Source: Moniliophthora roreri | Lineage: Eukaryota > Basidiomycota > Agaricomycetes > Agaricales > Marasmiaceae | DNA: 64,000 bases | Assembly (NCBI GenBank): GCA_001466705.2 | Contig: LATX02000211.1 | Coordinates: 1,240,001-1,304,000 of the forward strand | Reading direction: 5' to 3' | Part shown: in pieces, positions 1 through 9,994 of the stretch | How positions within the stretch are numbered: the first letter of the stretch is position 1 | Layout: each line of letters starts with the position of its first letter | Made by a program: the position numbers and the translations under genes | Notes under the pieces: generated by a model | What the model was told of the DNA's origin: nothing | What the model saw: only the letters and a program-made list of their open reading frames with translations | Databases searched by the model: none

Positions 1-475
1 CTCAGGAACTGTTCCAGAGGCACAGTATGCATATGGATTTTACCGGTGCCTACACCAGTTCACAGAAGGTGCCTGCTTTGTGTCGCCGGAATTTGCTCAA
101 GTGCAGGAATTACCCAGCGGAAGGATAGATTTCTTTATCAGTGAGGTGGGTTGGGGGATAGAGCTGTTGCATGACGGGGTCAGGATTGGTGAACATGCTG
201 AACGCTTTGAATCTCAAGGCAAATACCGCCCATGGATCACAGGCGACGATGGCAGAATATGTCATTCTAGATTTCAGGAAAAAAACCTGTCCGAGATCCG
301 CACCCAAGTGTGTTTTTCTTGTTCTTCAGTTTTCTCGATAGCAGACCGTGTCGTTAATATCTATTAGAATGGCCCCCGACCCTTCCATATCGTCTTCGAG
401 AATGACTACAGGAGCTTTCAGATTTTTGACTACATGGGAAGACCGGATGGACCTTCTGTTTCATTAATGGGTTAG
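1..475 (+). pseudogene. 3' end of a RIDFF/WGIELL-family gene, frameshifted and cut by the window edge
   Basis: The reading frame is open from base 2 and carries PEAQYAYGFYR, then RIDFFISEVGWGIELLHDG, EHAERF and GKYRPWI. This pattern recurs in hypothetical proteins of Agaricomycete genomes that are often linked to Crinkler-like or nuclease-fold proteins; that link is recalled, not tested. Near base 245 the frame is lost. The expected continuation AEYVILDFRKK is readable one base out of frame at about 249-280. The family's C-terminal block (PFHIVFENDYRSFQIFDY) reappears at about 380-440 and ends in TAG at 473-475. An intron may lie between about 307 and 368, but no donor/acceptor pair restores the frame cleanly. 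The N-terminal part lies outside the window. I read it as a decayed copy; a sequencing indel is the alternative. Confidence 0.6.
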
Positions 476-566
476 CTCAGTGTTTTTCAGTAGTACGGAA
501 GATTAATTTCACAGAATGTGATACAATACAGTATTACCCCAGAAACTAAGTGTTACAGTGTCCCGA

Positions 567-1835
567 TTACCATTCCTTCATGCTCCATGCACAGAAAGCG
601 ACACCTCGCATATTCCAATCGCACGCCACTTTCTGCATGTTTCCAGAAGTATCCGTGGCCCGACAGCAAACTTGTCCCGACTCCGAAGTTGATGGTATTT
701 CCAATTCCCAAAGTGTCCAGCTCCATTTTCCTTCCTGATAGATGATTTGCGCAGGGTACCATGCAGTGCCCTTGTCAACGGACACCTCGACTGAACGTAT
801 ATTTCCAGTTGACACGTCTGGGACGGCGTATCCCTTTGCAAATACCGTGGACGGTGAAAGTCGATATACCGTCGCGACGACCGAGTTGAGAGGCAGTGAG
901 GTCATTGATGGGTATTTCGACCAATACTGTTTTGCTGCTTCCTTGGTTTCTACCTGGCGAGATAACAATGGCGTCAACGTATTACACAGATATGAGTGTA
1001 GCAAACGTACTTCAGGCGGAAGAATCTTGTAATCCCTCTGCTGATAAAAGTTGGGACTTTCTTGAGTTGAAACCGTGATTGTGTCCACCCATTTGACCCA
1101 TCTGGCTCCAAGATAGCCAGGAACTATGACCCGCAATGGACCACCATGTTCCGCAGACAGCAGATCATCATTCATCTGCATGCATGCATATTAGCTACTG
1201 AAGGCAAGGGAAGGGAATAGTTGCGTTCAGACCTCATACGCAAGTAAGACGTCATCTTCCAAGTTCATAGCCTTTTCCAAAGGGACTGAACCACCGTAAT
1301 ACGAGTCGTCCTGGCATAACGTCGCATACGAGGCGAAGCAAACGTGCAAAGGACCAGCGTTGGATTGGATGCCTGCCTGTTGTAGTACGTCTCTTAACCG
1401 TACACCGGCCCAGGCGCCATTAGCGATAACACCGTCGTTCCAGCCCACCCCATAGACCTTCTTGATAGCACCCATCTCATTACGTCGATTACCAGCACAC
1501 TGTAGTCCAGAGTAGCATGTCAAAGATAAACAGAAAGAGGAACATACAATACATTGCATGCGCACCTGAAGCACTGCAACGACTCGAGCCTTCTCATAAT
1601 TGGACTTGAGTTCCGCCAGTGAAAGCGTTAGCTCCTTTTCGACCATTCCGTTGACCCTGATGGCATACTCCTCTTCGGGGAATTCGCGAACGGGACCATG
1701 ATTGCGGCAGTAGACAAGTTCTTCTGGAGTTATTGGAAATTCGACCAGGGGGGAAGAAGGCGGCTCTGCATTGAATGGTTCCTTGGCTTGTATAATGAGA
1801 GCCTCGGAATGAGGAGGTTCGTTGGTATAATCCAT
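567..1835 (-). CDS. Sulfite-oxidase-like molybdopterin oxidoreductase
   Basis: Predicted to oxidise sulfite (or a related substrate) with a molybdenum-pterin cofactor. Three exons are readable: 1835-1566, 1499-1233 and 1175-567, giving about 381 aa. The introns are 66 and 57 nt with GT/AG ends. The N-terminus has the family pattern NEPPHSE followed by YCRNHGPVREF. The Mo-ligand cysteine is in QCAGNRRNEM, and GVGWNDGVIANGAWAGVRLRDVL follows as expected for the Mo-pterin domain. The second half, with EHGGPLRVIVPGYLGARWVKW, matches the dimerisation domain. There is no cytochrome b5 or FAD domain, so it resembles stand-alone fungal sulfite oxidase rather than nitrate reductase. An in-frame ATG at 1859 would add 8 residues; I prefer MDYTNEPP at 1835 because it fits the family N-terminus. 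No mitochondrial presequence is obvious. Confidence 0.87.
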
Positions 1836-1859
1836 GACAAGTAGCGGGAATAAAGGCAA

Positions 1860-3061
1860 AGCTCAAGTATTGGAGTACATGAGGTAAAGCAAGGTTATAT
1901 AGGTCCAGATCACTCCGAATTCGGTCGGAACTTGGGTATAGCAGTCCGTGGGTGGGCAGGGGACAGGGGATATTGCAAGTCTAGTATGGGGCAGATCGAC
2001 CTCTAACGCGCTTTCCACGCAATACTGCAACCTGTCTAACTGAGGCTGGCCGGTCCAATGAGGGCTACAAGTGGGGGGAAGGGAATAGGACCTCAAGGGT
2101 CTAGAGACTCGCATAGACATTGACTTTCTGCTCGACGGTAGTAGCTTCGGAAGTGGCCCAATCTCAAGGATCTAACGAGGTGGAGGCCTTGAAGCCCTTG
2201 AAGGCCAATCGATAAAGAGCCAAGGTGGGCTTTAGATACTAACTACGGCCAAGTTATGCTGGTAAATATAAAGACGGAAACACCGTGAAATAGCCTCCCA
2301 GCCGTGATCATCTTTGTATGCTGGTACTATCCTATTGGTTTGTATAGAAATGCAGAGGCTATCGACGCATCGACCGAGCGCAGTGGTCTAATGTTCTTGC
2401 TAAGGTTGAGGTAAGGCACTCATTTACATTCCTGTAGCCTTTTGCTCTTTACTTCAACTTTCACCAATTTCATCAACGCTAGTGCCGACGTCGCTGAAAA
2501 CGGCGGTATTATCGTGAATTCGTCGATTTCGACGGGGGCTATTGCGAGCTCGCCGACAGCCAGTCGACTCGACAGACTCGTACTTCTAAGTAGTTAACGA
2601 GGTGACCTTGACCCCGAAACGACCCAATGCGTGTACCGTTGAGCGCTGAACGACACATGAGTCATTGATAGCGAAGATGAGACTCGATGCAGAACTAACA
2701 AGACATTTTTTGTTTCTGGACTCTTCCATCTGTAAAAAGGGTTCAACGTCGCGATAGCCATTTCATGCGGCGATACGATGAAAAAAACCTGCACCCTGTA
2801 TACTAAATTTCATCAGATTCGGTACTAGTGGTGGCCTCGGCGCTAGCTTGGCAAGTCATGAAGAGATGATGGCGGGTTTGTGCTCGTCCCGTTCCCGTTT
2901 GATACTGAACCTCAGTGAGGTCAAGTTGGGCATCTCGTATAGAATTTCCAATATGGTGTAGATGGAGAGGGTGTATCGAGCATGTTATTGGTCTCAAGTT
3001 CTAAAAGGAGTACACGGATACACCTCTACTAAAGGTCGGCCCTACCTAAAGCTAGCCAGCT
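1860..3061. other. Intergenic spacer with no recognisable gene
   Basis: About 1.2 kb between the sulfite-oxidase-like start and the COX12 stop. Only short open frames of up to 85 codons occur on either strand, none with family resemblance or plausible splice structure. It should hold the promoter of the sulfite-oxidase-like gene at its left end and the COX12 3' UTR at its right end. I see no tRNA, clear tandem repeat or transposon end here. Confidence 0.5.
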
Positions 3062-3602
3062 TCAAGGGTCAATTGAGCCTGCAAACGTGCCATTTTCACG
3101 TTGCTCGTCCCACTTTCCAACCTGGAAACCAGGGTTGAGTTCAAATAGTTGAGTGTATCGCCGTTAGCACGTACCCATTCATCTACAGAGGAGAACCGTG
3201 TCAGAACAGACTTAAGAAAAAAAGAAGTGGATACGCACTAGGACAGAGCGAGTGGTAGGTCCTCTTGAACTGCTTGCAGGGCGTGTAATCCTCGCCCTTG
3301 GCGTTGATACACTTGAAGTAATCGCAGTAGCTCTGGAAGCTGCACCGAAGTGTATCAGAGACGGAGTGGATTTCCATGCTGGAGATTTACCAATGCCTGG
3401 TCTGGTTCTGGTTGGGAAAACGGGCTGGAAAGAACGGCGAATTAATGCATGGTTCGTCCGGAATTTCACCAAGTTTACGCACCGTCAAAGTCAACCGTTT
3501 TGAAAACGTATTTGCTGCAACAAATATGTAAAAAAAAAAAAAGGCCAAAAGATTCCGGAAGAAGACAACATACCTAGCCAAATCACTTGCTTCTTCAGAC
3601 AT
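3062..3602 (-). CDS. COX12: Cytochrome c oxidase subunit 6b (Cox12), intermembrane-space CX9C protein
   Basis: Peripheral subunit of respiratory complex IV on the intermembrane-space side. Six short exons join into an 87-residue protein. It starts MSEEASDLASKYVFKTVDFD and continues ARFPNQNQTRHC, the conserved Cox12/COX6B signature. The four disulfide cysteines are present with family spacing: C32-x9-C42 and C53-x10-C64. The protein ends KWDEQRENGTFAGSIDP with TGA at 3064-3062. The first exon is only 29 nt. Several introns are very short, so single-exon prediction would miss this gene. The start lies 154 bp from the PRP18 start on the opposite strand, suggesting a shared promoter. The splice chain was read by eye, but each junction keeps family residues in frame. 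Confidence 0.93.
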
Positions 3603-3756
3603 GGTGGAATAAAAAAAAGTTGTCGACACAAACGACGGCGGAACGAGTCGGGAACGAGACGAGAGTACCAAGGCTGACTAAGCGCTGCCTGGACTTCATC
3701 CAGAACTCTGAACTCTCAAGCTAAACGCGACTCGGACTCTAGTCCCTTTCGTCATC

Positions 3757-5050
3757 ATGCAAGGTCTTCTCGCCGAGGTCGCAGCAAAGCGAAGGGCTAT
3801 TGAATCTGACACGGCTCCAAGGCCGACCAAATACATGCGACGAGGTGATCTGGAACGCCTCCGAGAAGAGCAGGAACAAAAGGCAAAGACAGAGAAGGAA
3901 GCTGCAGTGACCGCGGAAAGGAAGGCTGCAGAAGCTGCTAAAGTGTGTACTTATTACATCTTTCATCTATCTGCTTCGTATCCTGACCCTCGATGGAGAA
4001 TAGTCCCCCTCAAGATCCGTTACACCTGATGATTTCAACCGAGACTCTGCCTCACCATTACCAGATTCTGCGTTCAACATCTCCAACGAAGAAACTATAC
4101 GACGTCTACGTTCGAAAGGACAACCCATTCGTTTGTTTGGAGAGTCTGACAAGGATCGCAGGCTCCGCTTGCGTGCCCTCGAGTTGATTGAGGAAAAGGG
4201 CCATGACCGGCAAGCAGGCCAGAATGATTTCAAAAAGGCTTTGGAGGACGTCGAGAACATTGAGAAGGAGCTCAAGGCGAAAAGTAGCAAGGGAAAGAAG
4301 AAGGAAGACGATGAACAGCCCGGTGGAGGTGTTCTTGACTTGAATCTCATCAAGACCGATCCCGACAAGCTTTACCCCATCATCTACTATGCCTTGAAGC
4401 GAGTGTTGAAGGACTGGGAGGAGTATATGGATGAACGGCCAGGTATAAGCATTCCTTCCTCGACCATTTGCCCTACCCGTCTGATTCGTGTACAGAACAT
4501 ATCAAGCGTTCAACGCAAGGGAAGCTTGCCGCTGCGACCCAAGTTCAGTCAGCAGAATATCTCAAGCCTCTCTTTAAGACCCTGCGTTCAAGGGTATGTT
4601 CTGCCCTTTCATGTCATTCAGACTACTGACCTCAGACAGTCATTACCTTCCGACATGTTGGCTCGGATTGCAGAAATTGTTCATTATATGCAAAAGAGAC
4701 AGTATCAGAAAGCTAACGACTCGTATCTACGGCTCTCGATTGGTAATGCACCTTGGCCCATTGGCGTTACTATGGTTGGGTAAAATACTCTTCACTGTTC
4801 AATATTTTTATGGTCGACTCACGCTTCCCAATAGTATTCACGAACGTTCTGCTCGTGAAAAGATCTCTTCAGACCAAGTAGCGCATGTCCTGAACGATGA
4901 AGTCAGCCGAAAATACATTCAGAGTTTGAAGAGGTTCGTATCTTGTGCTATTCCTCTCTATACTGTGGTAACCGTTTGTTGTTTCTCAGGTTGCTCACGT
5001 TCTCGCAAACTAAATATCCGCCGGACGATGTCTCGCAGCTGATGGGATAG
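3757..5050 (+). CDS. PRP18: Pre-mRNA-splicing factor Prp18
   Basis: Second-step splicing factor associated with U5 snRNP. The N-terminus [17 protein letters not shown] is followed by an Arg/Glu-rich helix. After an intron comes the SFM-type motif with [19 protein letters not shown] and [13 protein letters not shown]. The C-terminal Prp18 helical domain is spread over several exons, with [19 protein letters not shown] and [19 protein letters not shown]. The conserved loop [19 protein letters not shown] is also present. The last exon, [19 protein letters not shown], ends in TAG at 5048-5050. At least five introns interrupt it. The start was chosen from the conserved N-terminus. It is divergent from COX12. 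Confidence 0.92.
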
Positions 5051-5320
5051 TGTTGTTGCACCTGTACTATAACATGTTCCAATTCCTTTTGTGTATATTT
5101 AGGAGAGTAAAATCGCCGCTTCCAAATACTTCCCTTGCATGACCTCGGCCAGTGATCTGATACCTTCTGACATGACAACTTGCCAATGGCATTTCGAATT
5201 CGCAGAATCGCTTCGCCATGGATTATTATTACCATGGCCAGTGTGTATATTCATTGTAGGTCACGAGTCCTCTTAGTATTTACATGGCGTTTAGGTGTAC
5301 ATACATGGTCTAGCGCAGGT

Positions 5321-7403
5321 CTAGCGTTTCGTCTGACCATTTCGGTCTCTAGCTTCATCGGCTAGAGCATGCCCTTCCTCCCTGATATGCTGAAAAAGCT
5401 TTGTTTTGCTATCGAATGTTTGAGAGCAAACATTACAATGAGGCTGCGAAAGCCATCAGCGAAATTCGAGAACTAAACAAATATTTAGTTTGCTAACCTT
5501 TCCCTTGTCAGCGCTCATATTTGCCTCCTGCCTCTTTGCCTGACGAGCCCGTCGGATATCACGCTTTGTGAGCTCTGGTTTTCTATCCGGAGTCTTCCGG
5601 TCATCATCCTCCCTGACCTGCTCGTGTTCAACAACTTCTCCATGAAACGCGTCCAGGGACTGCTCCTGCTTGGTTTTCTTTCGAGGCCCGACCTCAGGAA
5701 TCTGGCGCACCATCCGTTCCGTTTTCGTCAATGGTTCTGCTGGCGTCCCCTGCTTCTTTTTCTTTTTCGCTCTCTTGGATTTAACGACAGGTTCAGGCTC
5801 ATTGTACTTGTCCTCTGATCCGCTATCACTCTCAGGTGGATTGGGTGGAGGCGTCAAACTTGACGACCGCACCGCGGGTTCCGAATGTTCAGGCGTTAGG
5901 TCGGACCCGTCCTCATGCACATGGTTGGATGTCGCTTCGTCCTTTGGAGCTCCCACCAACCCCTCATCTCCCTCATCTTTGTCGGCTAGCCCAAAGTCAA
6001 CATTCTCCTTTTGCATTTCCCGGCGGAGACGTTCGACTTCCTTCATATGTTTTCGGCTACGCTCATGGCTATCCCAGGCAGCCTCGCTTCTGAACGATTT
6101 GCGACAGGCAACGCACTCCCATTCTTCGGTATCTTCACCCTCCGCCGCGGCCCATTCGAGGTCCACGTGTTGGTGCGATGTATCGATTTTCTGCCAGTCT
6201 TGTTCAACGTAGTTATCTAGAGGCTGCTGTTGTGCTTTCTTCCGAGGAGCAGAAGTCTGAGGCGTGGATGCACCTGAGCCTTGGGCTTGACGGGCAACAT
6301 GGTCTTTGTATCGAGGATCTCGCTTTCGCAAGAATTTAGCCAGAGACTATATTCATAGGAGATATGAGAGAGTTTCGCCGGGCCCAATACGCCTACGTAC
6401 CCGTACCGTATCATTGTATTCTCGACGAGCGTCGTCCCTGACCTTTTTATTATCTTTTTCCATCAATCTAAGCCAGAAGGGGTTCAGTATCCCAGAGCAC
6501 GCTAGTTTAGGTTTTTACCTTCGGACTTGTCGACTAGGCGCCTCTGAAAGATTCCACTGGTCCATCCAAGCGAAGTCCTTTGCGGTAACGAAGTTCATCC
6601 ATGTGTTGTAGAATGTGCGTGCGGCGCTGCTTTCTTCAGCCCTGCTGGGGGGTATCCACGGCCAGGTAGAATATCCAAACGAGGGGAGGTCAACATCCCC
6701 GCCAGCCAGCTGTTCTTCTGCTTGCAATCTTGAGAACAGATTACGATAGATTGTATAGAAACCCTGTGTGATGAGATATTATATGAATACGGCAGGAGAG
6801 AGAAGCCGAGAAATATTACATTCTCGTCATCGTCATCAAATCCATTCCATGTAGTTGGGTCGAAAAAACGTGTTAAATGCCGGACGGTGAGACCTCTGTC
6901 GCGTGCCCGTGGAGGAGGTGCTCCAGTCCTGATATCTTGGAACACAGTCTCTTCATCGGGTTCCGGTGCTAGCGATGCCTTGTGCGAGTCGTACCAAGCC
7001 CTCTCCTACTTGTTGAGTGTCAAGGTTCCGTTGAGGATTCCATGTAGTGAAGATGACATACTTGTTCGTCACTGAGAACCTGAATATAAGTGAATGTGAA
7101 TAGGAAATGACCTCGGAAAATTGATCAATACTTCGTATGCCTCCTGGAGTGCAGCAAACCGCTTAGTCGCACCCTCTACATCATCTTTGTTCTTGTCCGG
7201 ATGATGAATGAGAGCTAGCCTTCTAAAGGAACGCTGAGCATAACCATTAACATGTGAGTCAGGAATATCTGGGGGATCTCAAGACAGAGCTCGCACTTTG
7301 ATTTCATCGGAAGTCGCGGTTTCCTCGACCTCTAGAAGTTGATAATAATCTACTTGTTGTGGAGTATCTGCGTTTTCATTGGCTCTAGATGCGCCAGAAC
7401 CCA
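5321..7403 (-). CDS. JJJ1: Jjj1/DNAJC21-type J-protein, 60S biogenesis co-chaperone
   Basis: Cytosolic J-protein family that works with Hsp70 and Rei1 to release Arx1 from exported pre-60S ribosomes. The protein starts [13 protein letters not shown] and runs into a J-domain whose helix reads [18 protein letters not shown]. Introns interrupt the N-terminal half. A U1-type zinc finger ([19 protein letters not shown]) lies in the long exon at about 5480-6330, followed by acidic and Lys-rich linkers. The final exon carries the second C2H2 finger, [17 protein letters not shown], near residues 460-480, and ends in TAG at 5323-5321. Two zinc fingers after a J-domain is the Jjj1/DNAJC21 architecture. 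Its start is 72 bp from TIM13 on the other strand. Confidence 0.9.
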
Positions 7404-7475
7404 TGACGGTAAGAGGTAAAGTTTGACTTTGACCGCTGCCGGCAACGTTCGCAGCACTTGTTAACTCTCTCTACC

Positions 7476-8031
7476 ATGTCCGATTTCTTCAAAAACCCTC
7501 TCTCTTCGAGTTCCTCCCCTTCTGGTAACACATTTGCTCCCCAATGGCTGCAAATTTTCTCACATAATGTTTTACAAGACCTCAATGCTCGCAAGGAAGC
7601 CATTATGAACCAAGTGCGAAATGAGCTGGCCCAGGCCAATGCTCAGCAGCTCATGAATGTGAGCAATCTCCAGGCTTTACATTTACGAGATCCATTCTTA
7701 AATATGTCATGTACCAGAACATGAACGAACGATGCTACAAAGCATGCGTTACGAAGCCCGGTGCTTCCTTGTCAACTTCAGAAGAAGCAAGTATCCAACC
7801 TTACCGTCCGTGAACAATACTGTTAACCTTCCTCTTCCTTCAAGACTTGTCTAGCGAGATGTTTGGACCGCTTTATGGACACTTGTACGTCGTCAATTCT
7901 CATGAGATAACATATTTTACTGAGTCTTCGTACTTTTTCGCGCAGTCAATATCGTCAGTCGAACATACACCGCACGTATCACGAGAGAGCGCCTGGAAGA
8001 ACAAGGCGGCCCCACCACCCTCAGCTCATAG
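7476..8031 (+). CDS. TIM13: Mitochondrial intermembrane-space chaperone Tim13
   Basis: Small Tim chaperone that, with Tim8, carries hydrophobic precursors across the intermembrane space. Four exons encode about 118 aa. The N-terminus is MSDFFKNPLSSSSSPSG. The twin CX3C motifs are CYKAC and CLARC, separated by VTKPGASLSTSEET, which is Tim13-like rather than Tim8/9/10. The third exon ends RFMDTF and the fourth starts NIVSRTYTARI; the stop is at 8029-8031. The intron between the CX3C motifs begins GCAAGT directly after GAAGAA, so it appears to be a GC-AG intron; no GT donor keeps the second CX3C in frame. The start was placed at the ATG of MSDFF, 72 bp from JJJ1. Confidence 0.9.
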
Positions 8032-8420
8032 ATTCGAACCATTCAATGTGGTGCAATAAAGCTAATAGTGATGATTTTCTGGCGTAGACTGTAGGAACGG
8101 GAAAAAAGTATGTCTACAATACAAATCCGTAATGAATCACCGTCCGTCAAAAGAGGCTACATTAGAAGCAAATGATCTACAGAACGAGTGTCCAACAAAA
8201 CAGCAGTAGGAAAGCAGCAGTAGGGAGACAAATCAAGTGTCCATCGAGGTAAGAGCGAAATGTCGAAATGAGCGTGGTATGGAAAGTCCATTCGAAACGA
8301 GAGATGATCTTGTGGAGAATAGATGCGAGGGTTAGCGTAGGATGATTAGATGGAAACAAGATAAATGTTGAGCGACTATTGTAAAGGATTATCGCCATGA
8401 GTTCAGAGTGTATTAAAGGG
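8032..8420. other. Convergent spacer between TIM13 and the homeodomain gene
   Basis: About 390 bp between two convergent stop codons. Only a 73-codon shadow frame is open. It presumably holds both 3' UTRs. No repeat or RNA gene is evident. Confidence 0.5.
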
Positions 8421-9994
8421 CTAGAATCGTGAAATGTTTTGATTTTGCGAAATGTCGAAATTGGGATAGAATGGAGTGGTTAAGAGAGTAAGTGGCTGCG
8501 GCTGGACTGGAAGCCCCCCCGAGTCCTCGTTATGATAAGGATGGGTCTGAAAAGACCGGGGATCGCGATAACTTTCACCGACGTTAGGATAAAAGGACTG
8601 ATTAGGAGGATGAGTTGAGAGAGACCGAGGGACATCTTGATGGGTGTCTGGAACTGCCCAACTGCTGTGTCCAACGATAGGCTCGGAATGCGTTTGCGGG
8701 TAAGGATTCTGGGGAAATCTCGGCACATTCGTATGCAGGGGAGTCGATGGTTGAGGATAGTGTACCACTGGTGGCACGATAGCATGGTTATGCGTTACAG
8801 AACCATATGACGGCGCATTCGTGCCAGGAATACGAGGGTCCGATGGCTCATCTGATACCTGAGAGATGGAAGGATGTGAGTGCATGATGCGTAGACCCGC
8901 CAATGGTGGCGCTGGGATTTCCACTGTCGCCTGATGAATGGGCGAGGCGGTTCTCGATGTACGGTGTGTCAAGAGGGTTCGGACAAGGTAGGCGAGGTGA
9001 ACAGCCGGACCTTGCAACTCGTGCTGGAGTATACGGGAAGCCTGTGCACCTTCTGTCCAATCGCTGCAACGCCTCCACGAGCGATGTTCCGTACCGAAAA
9101 ATGCGGAAGGAACAGAATGTTCCAGGTAGAACACAGGCGGTTCTGTGAGGGTAATTTTGGCAATCCCGGAGCCGCCGGAGCTACTTGTGAATTGTGCGTC
9201 CACCACAGTTGCGAAAGGCAATTCCATCTTGAAGCCACTACCATCAGACAGCACGAACCAGGTCAAGCATTGTTTCACATTGCACAAATATGCAATCAGA
9301 TCGTGGTTGCTAGTGGAAGAGGCGATACGACGCCAGCTCCCCACTGCCAGGTCGGTGCAAGGAATAACTTCCACCACTACACTGTAACATGAGATTGTGG
9401 ACAAGATATCATTTTCAAGAGAGCATCTCACTTTCGTCCTCGTGGACCAGATTGACGAGGTCAACTTCATCGGTGCTTGGTAGATTGGGAACAGCCCTTG
9501 TAGGCAGCAATGTAGCGGGAAGTTTCGCCTCCATCATCTTCGCCTTTGCGCGTCTGAGGAAAATATATCAGCGCGCTTTCGGCCTGAGAACGGCAGGTTA
9601 CTGACCTGTTCTGAAACCAAACCTGCGTTTGCCGCTCCTGCATACCCAGGATCTCGCTTATTTCTCGTCGCCGAGCAGCAGTGGGACTACGATCCGTGGC
9701 GAAGATGCGTTCGAGGTGCTTAAGCTGGTCTGGAGTGACTCGACATCGCTTTCGCTTTTCCCTAACCAGAATATCGCTCAAATCCATATGTGACGTCGAT
9801 GAGTGCTCGCGAGCGTCATAGTCAGCCGATTCCGAGCTGGTGGAAAACGTGGGCGTGGTGAGAGGTGTTATAGGCGAGTCAGTAGCAGTTGCGGAAAGCG
9901 GGGTAGACACATTTGATTCCTTGTCCAAGGACTTGGGCAACGCGGTCGGATCGACGTGCAATTGCCCACGTCGCGATGAGCGTGTGGCGCTCAT
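8421..9994 (-). CDS. Homeodomain transcription factor, basidiomycete type with conserved C-terminal half
   Basis: Nuclear DNA-binding regulator. A Ser/Thr-rich N-terminus leads into a homeodomain: the basic arm KRKRCRVTPDQLKHLERIF, then DRSPTAARRREISEILGMQ, then recognition helix QVWFQNRRAKAKMMEA. The helix is interrupted by an intron after the Asn-Arg of WFQNR. A second intron, about 55 nt ending in TAG, joins the segment ending HEDEM to VEVIPCTDLAVGSWRRI. The long last exon keeps a block (SWRRI, CLTWFVLSDGSGFKMELPF, WKRCSDW-like RRCSDWTEG) that I recall in mushroom homeodomain proteins of the Hom/Phx1-like group involved in development. That subgroup is inferred, not proven. The C-terminal tail is Pro/His/Ser-rich. 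I chose ATG at 9994 (MSATRSSRRGQ) because the upstream in-frame codon is TTG. Confidence 0.85.

Noticed and set aside
80..367. A complete 95-codon gene at the window start
   Set aside because: The start is GTG, the frame continues upstream to base 2, and family blocks switch frame near 245; it is the tail of a broken larger gene.
2340..2440. tRNA-like stretch with CGACCGAGCGCAGTGGTCTAATG
   Set aside because: The D-arm-like phrase is present but no matching acceptor stem, anticodon stem or T-loop could be paired.
5670..6212. 180-codon plus-strand frame opposite JJJ1
   Set aside because: Antisense shadow of the acidic JJJ1 linker; JJJ1 on the minus strand explains the region.
8028..8048. T-loop-like GGTTCGAATCT on the minus strand
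   Set aside because: It overlaps the TIM13 stop region, and no cloverleaf can be drawn around it.
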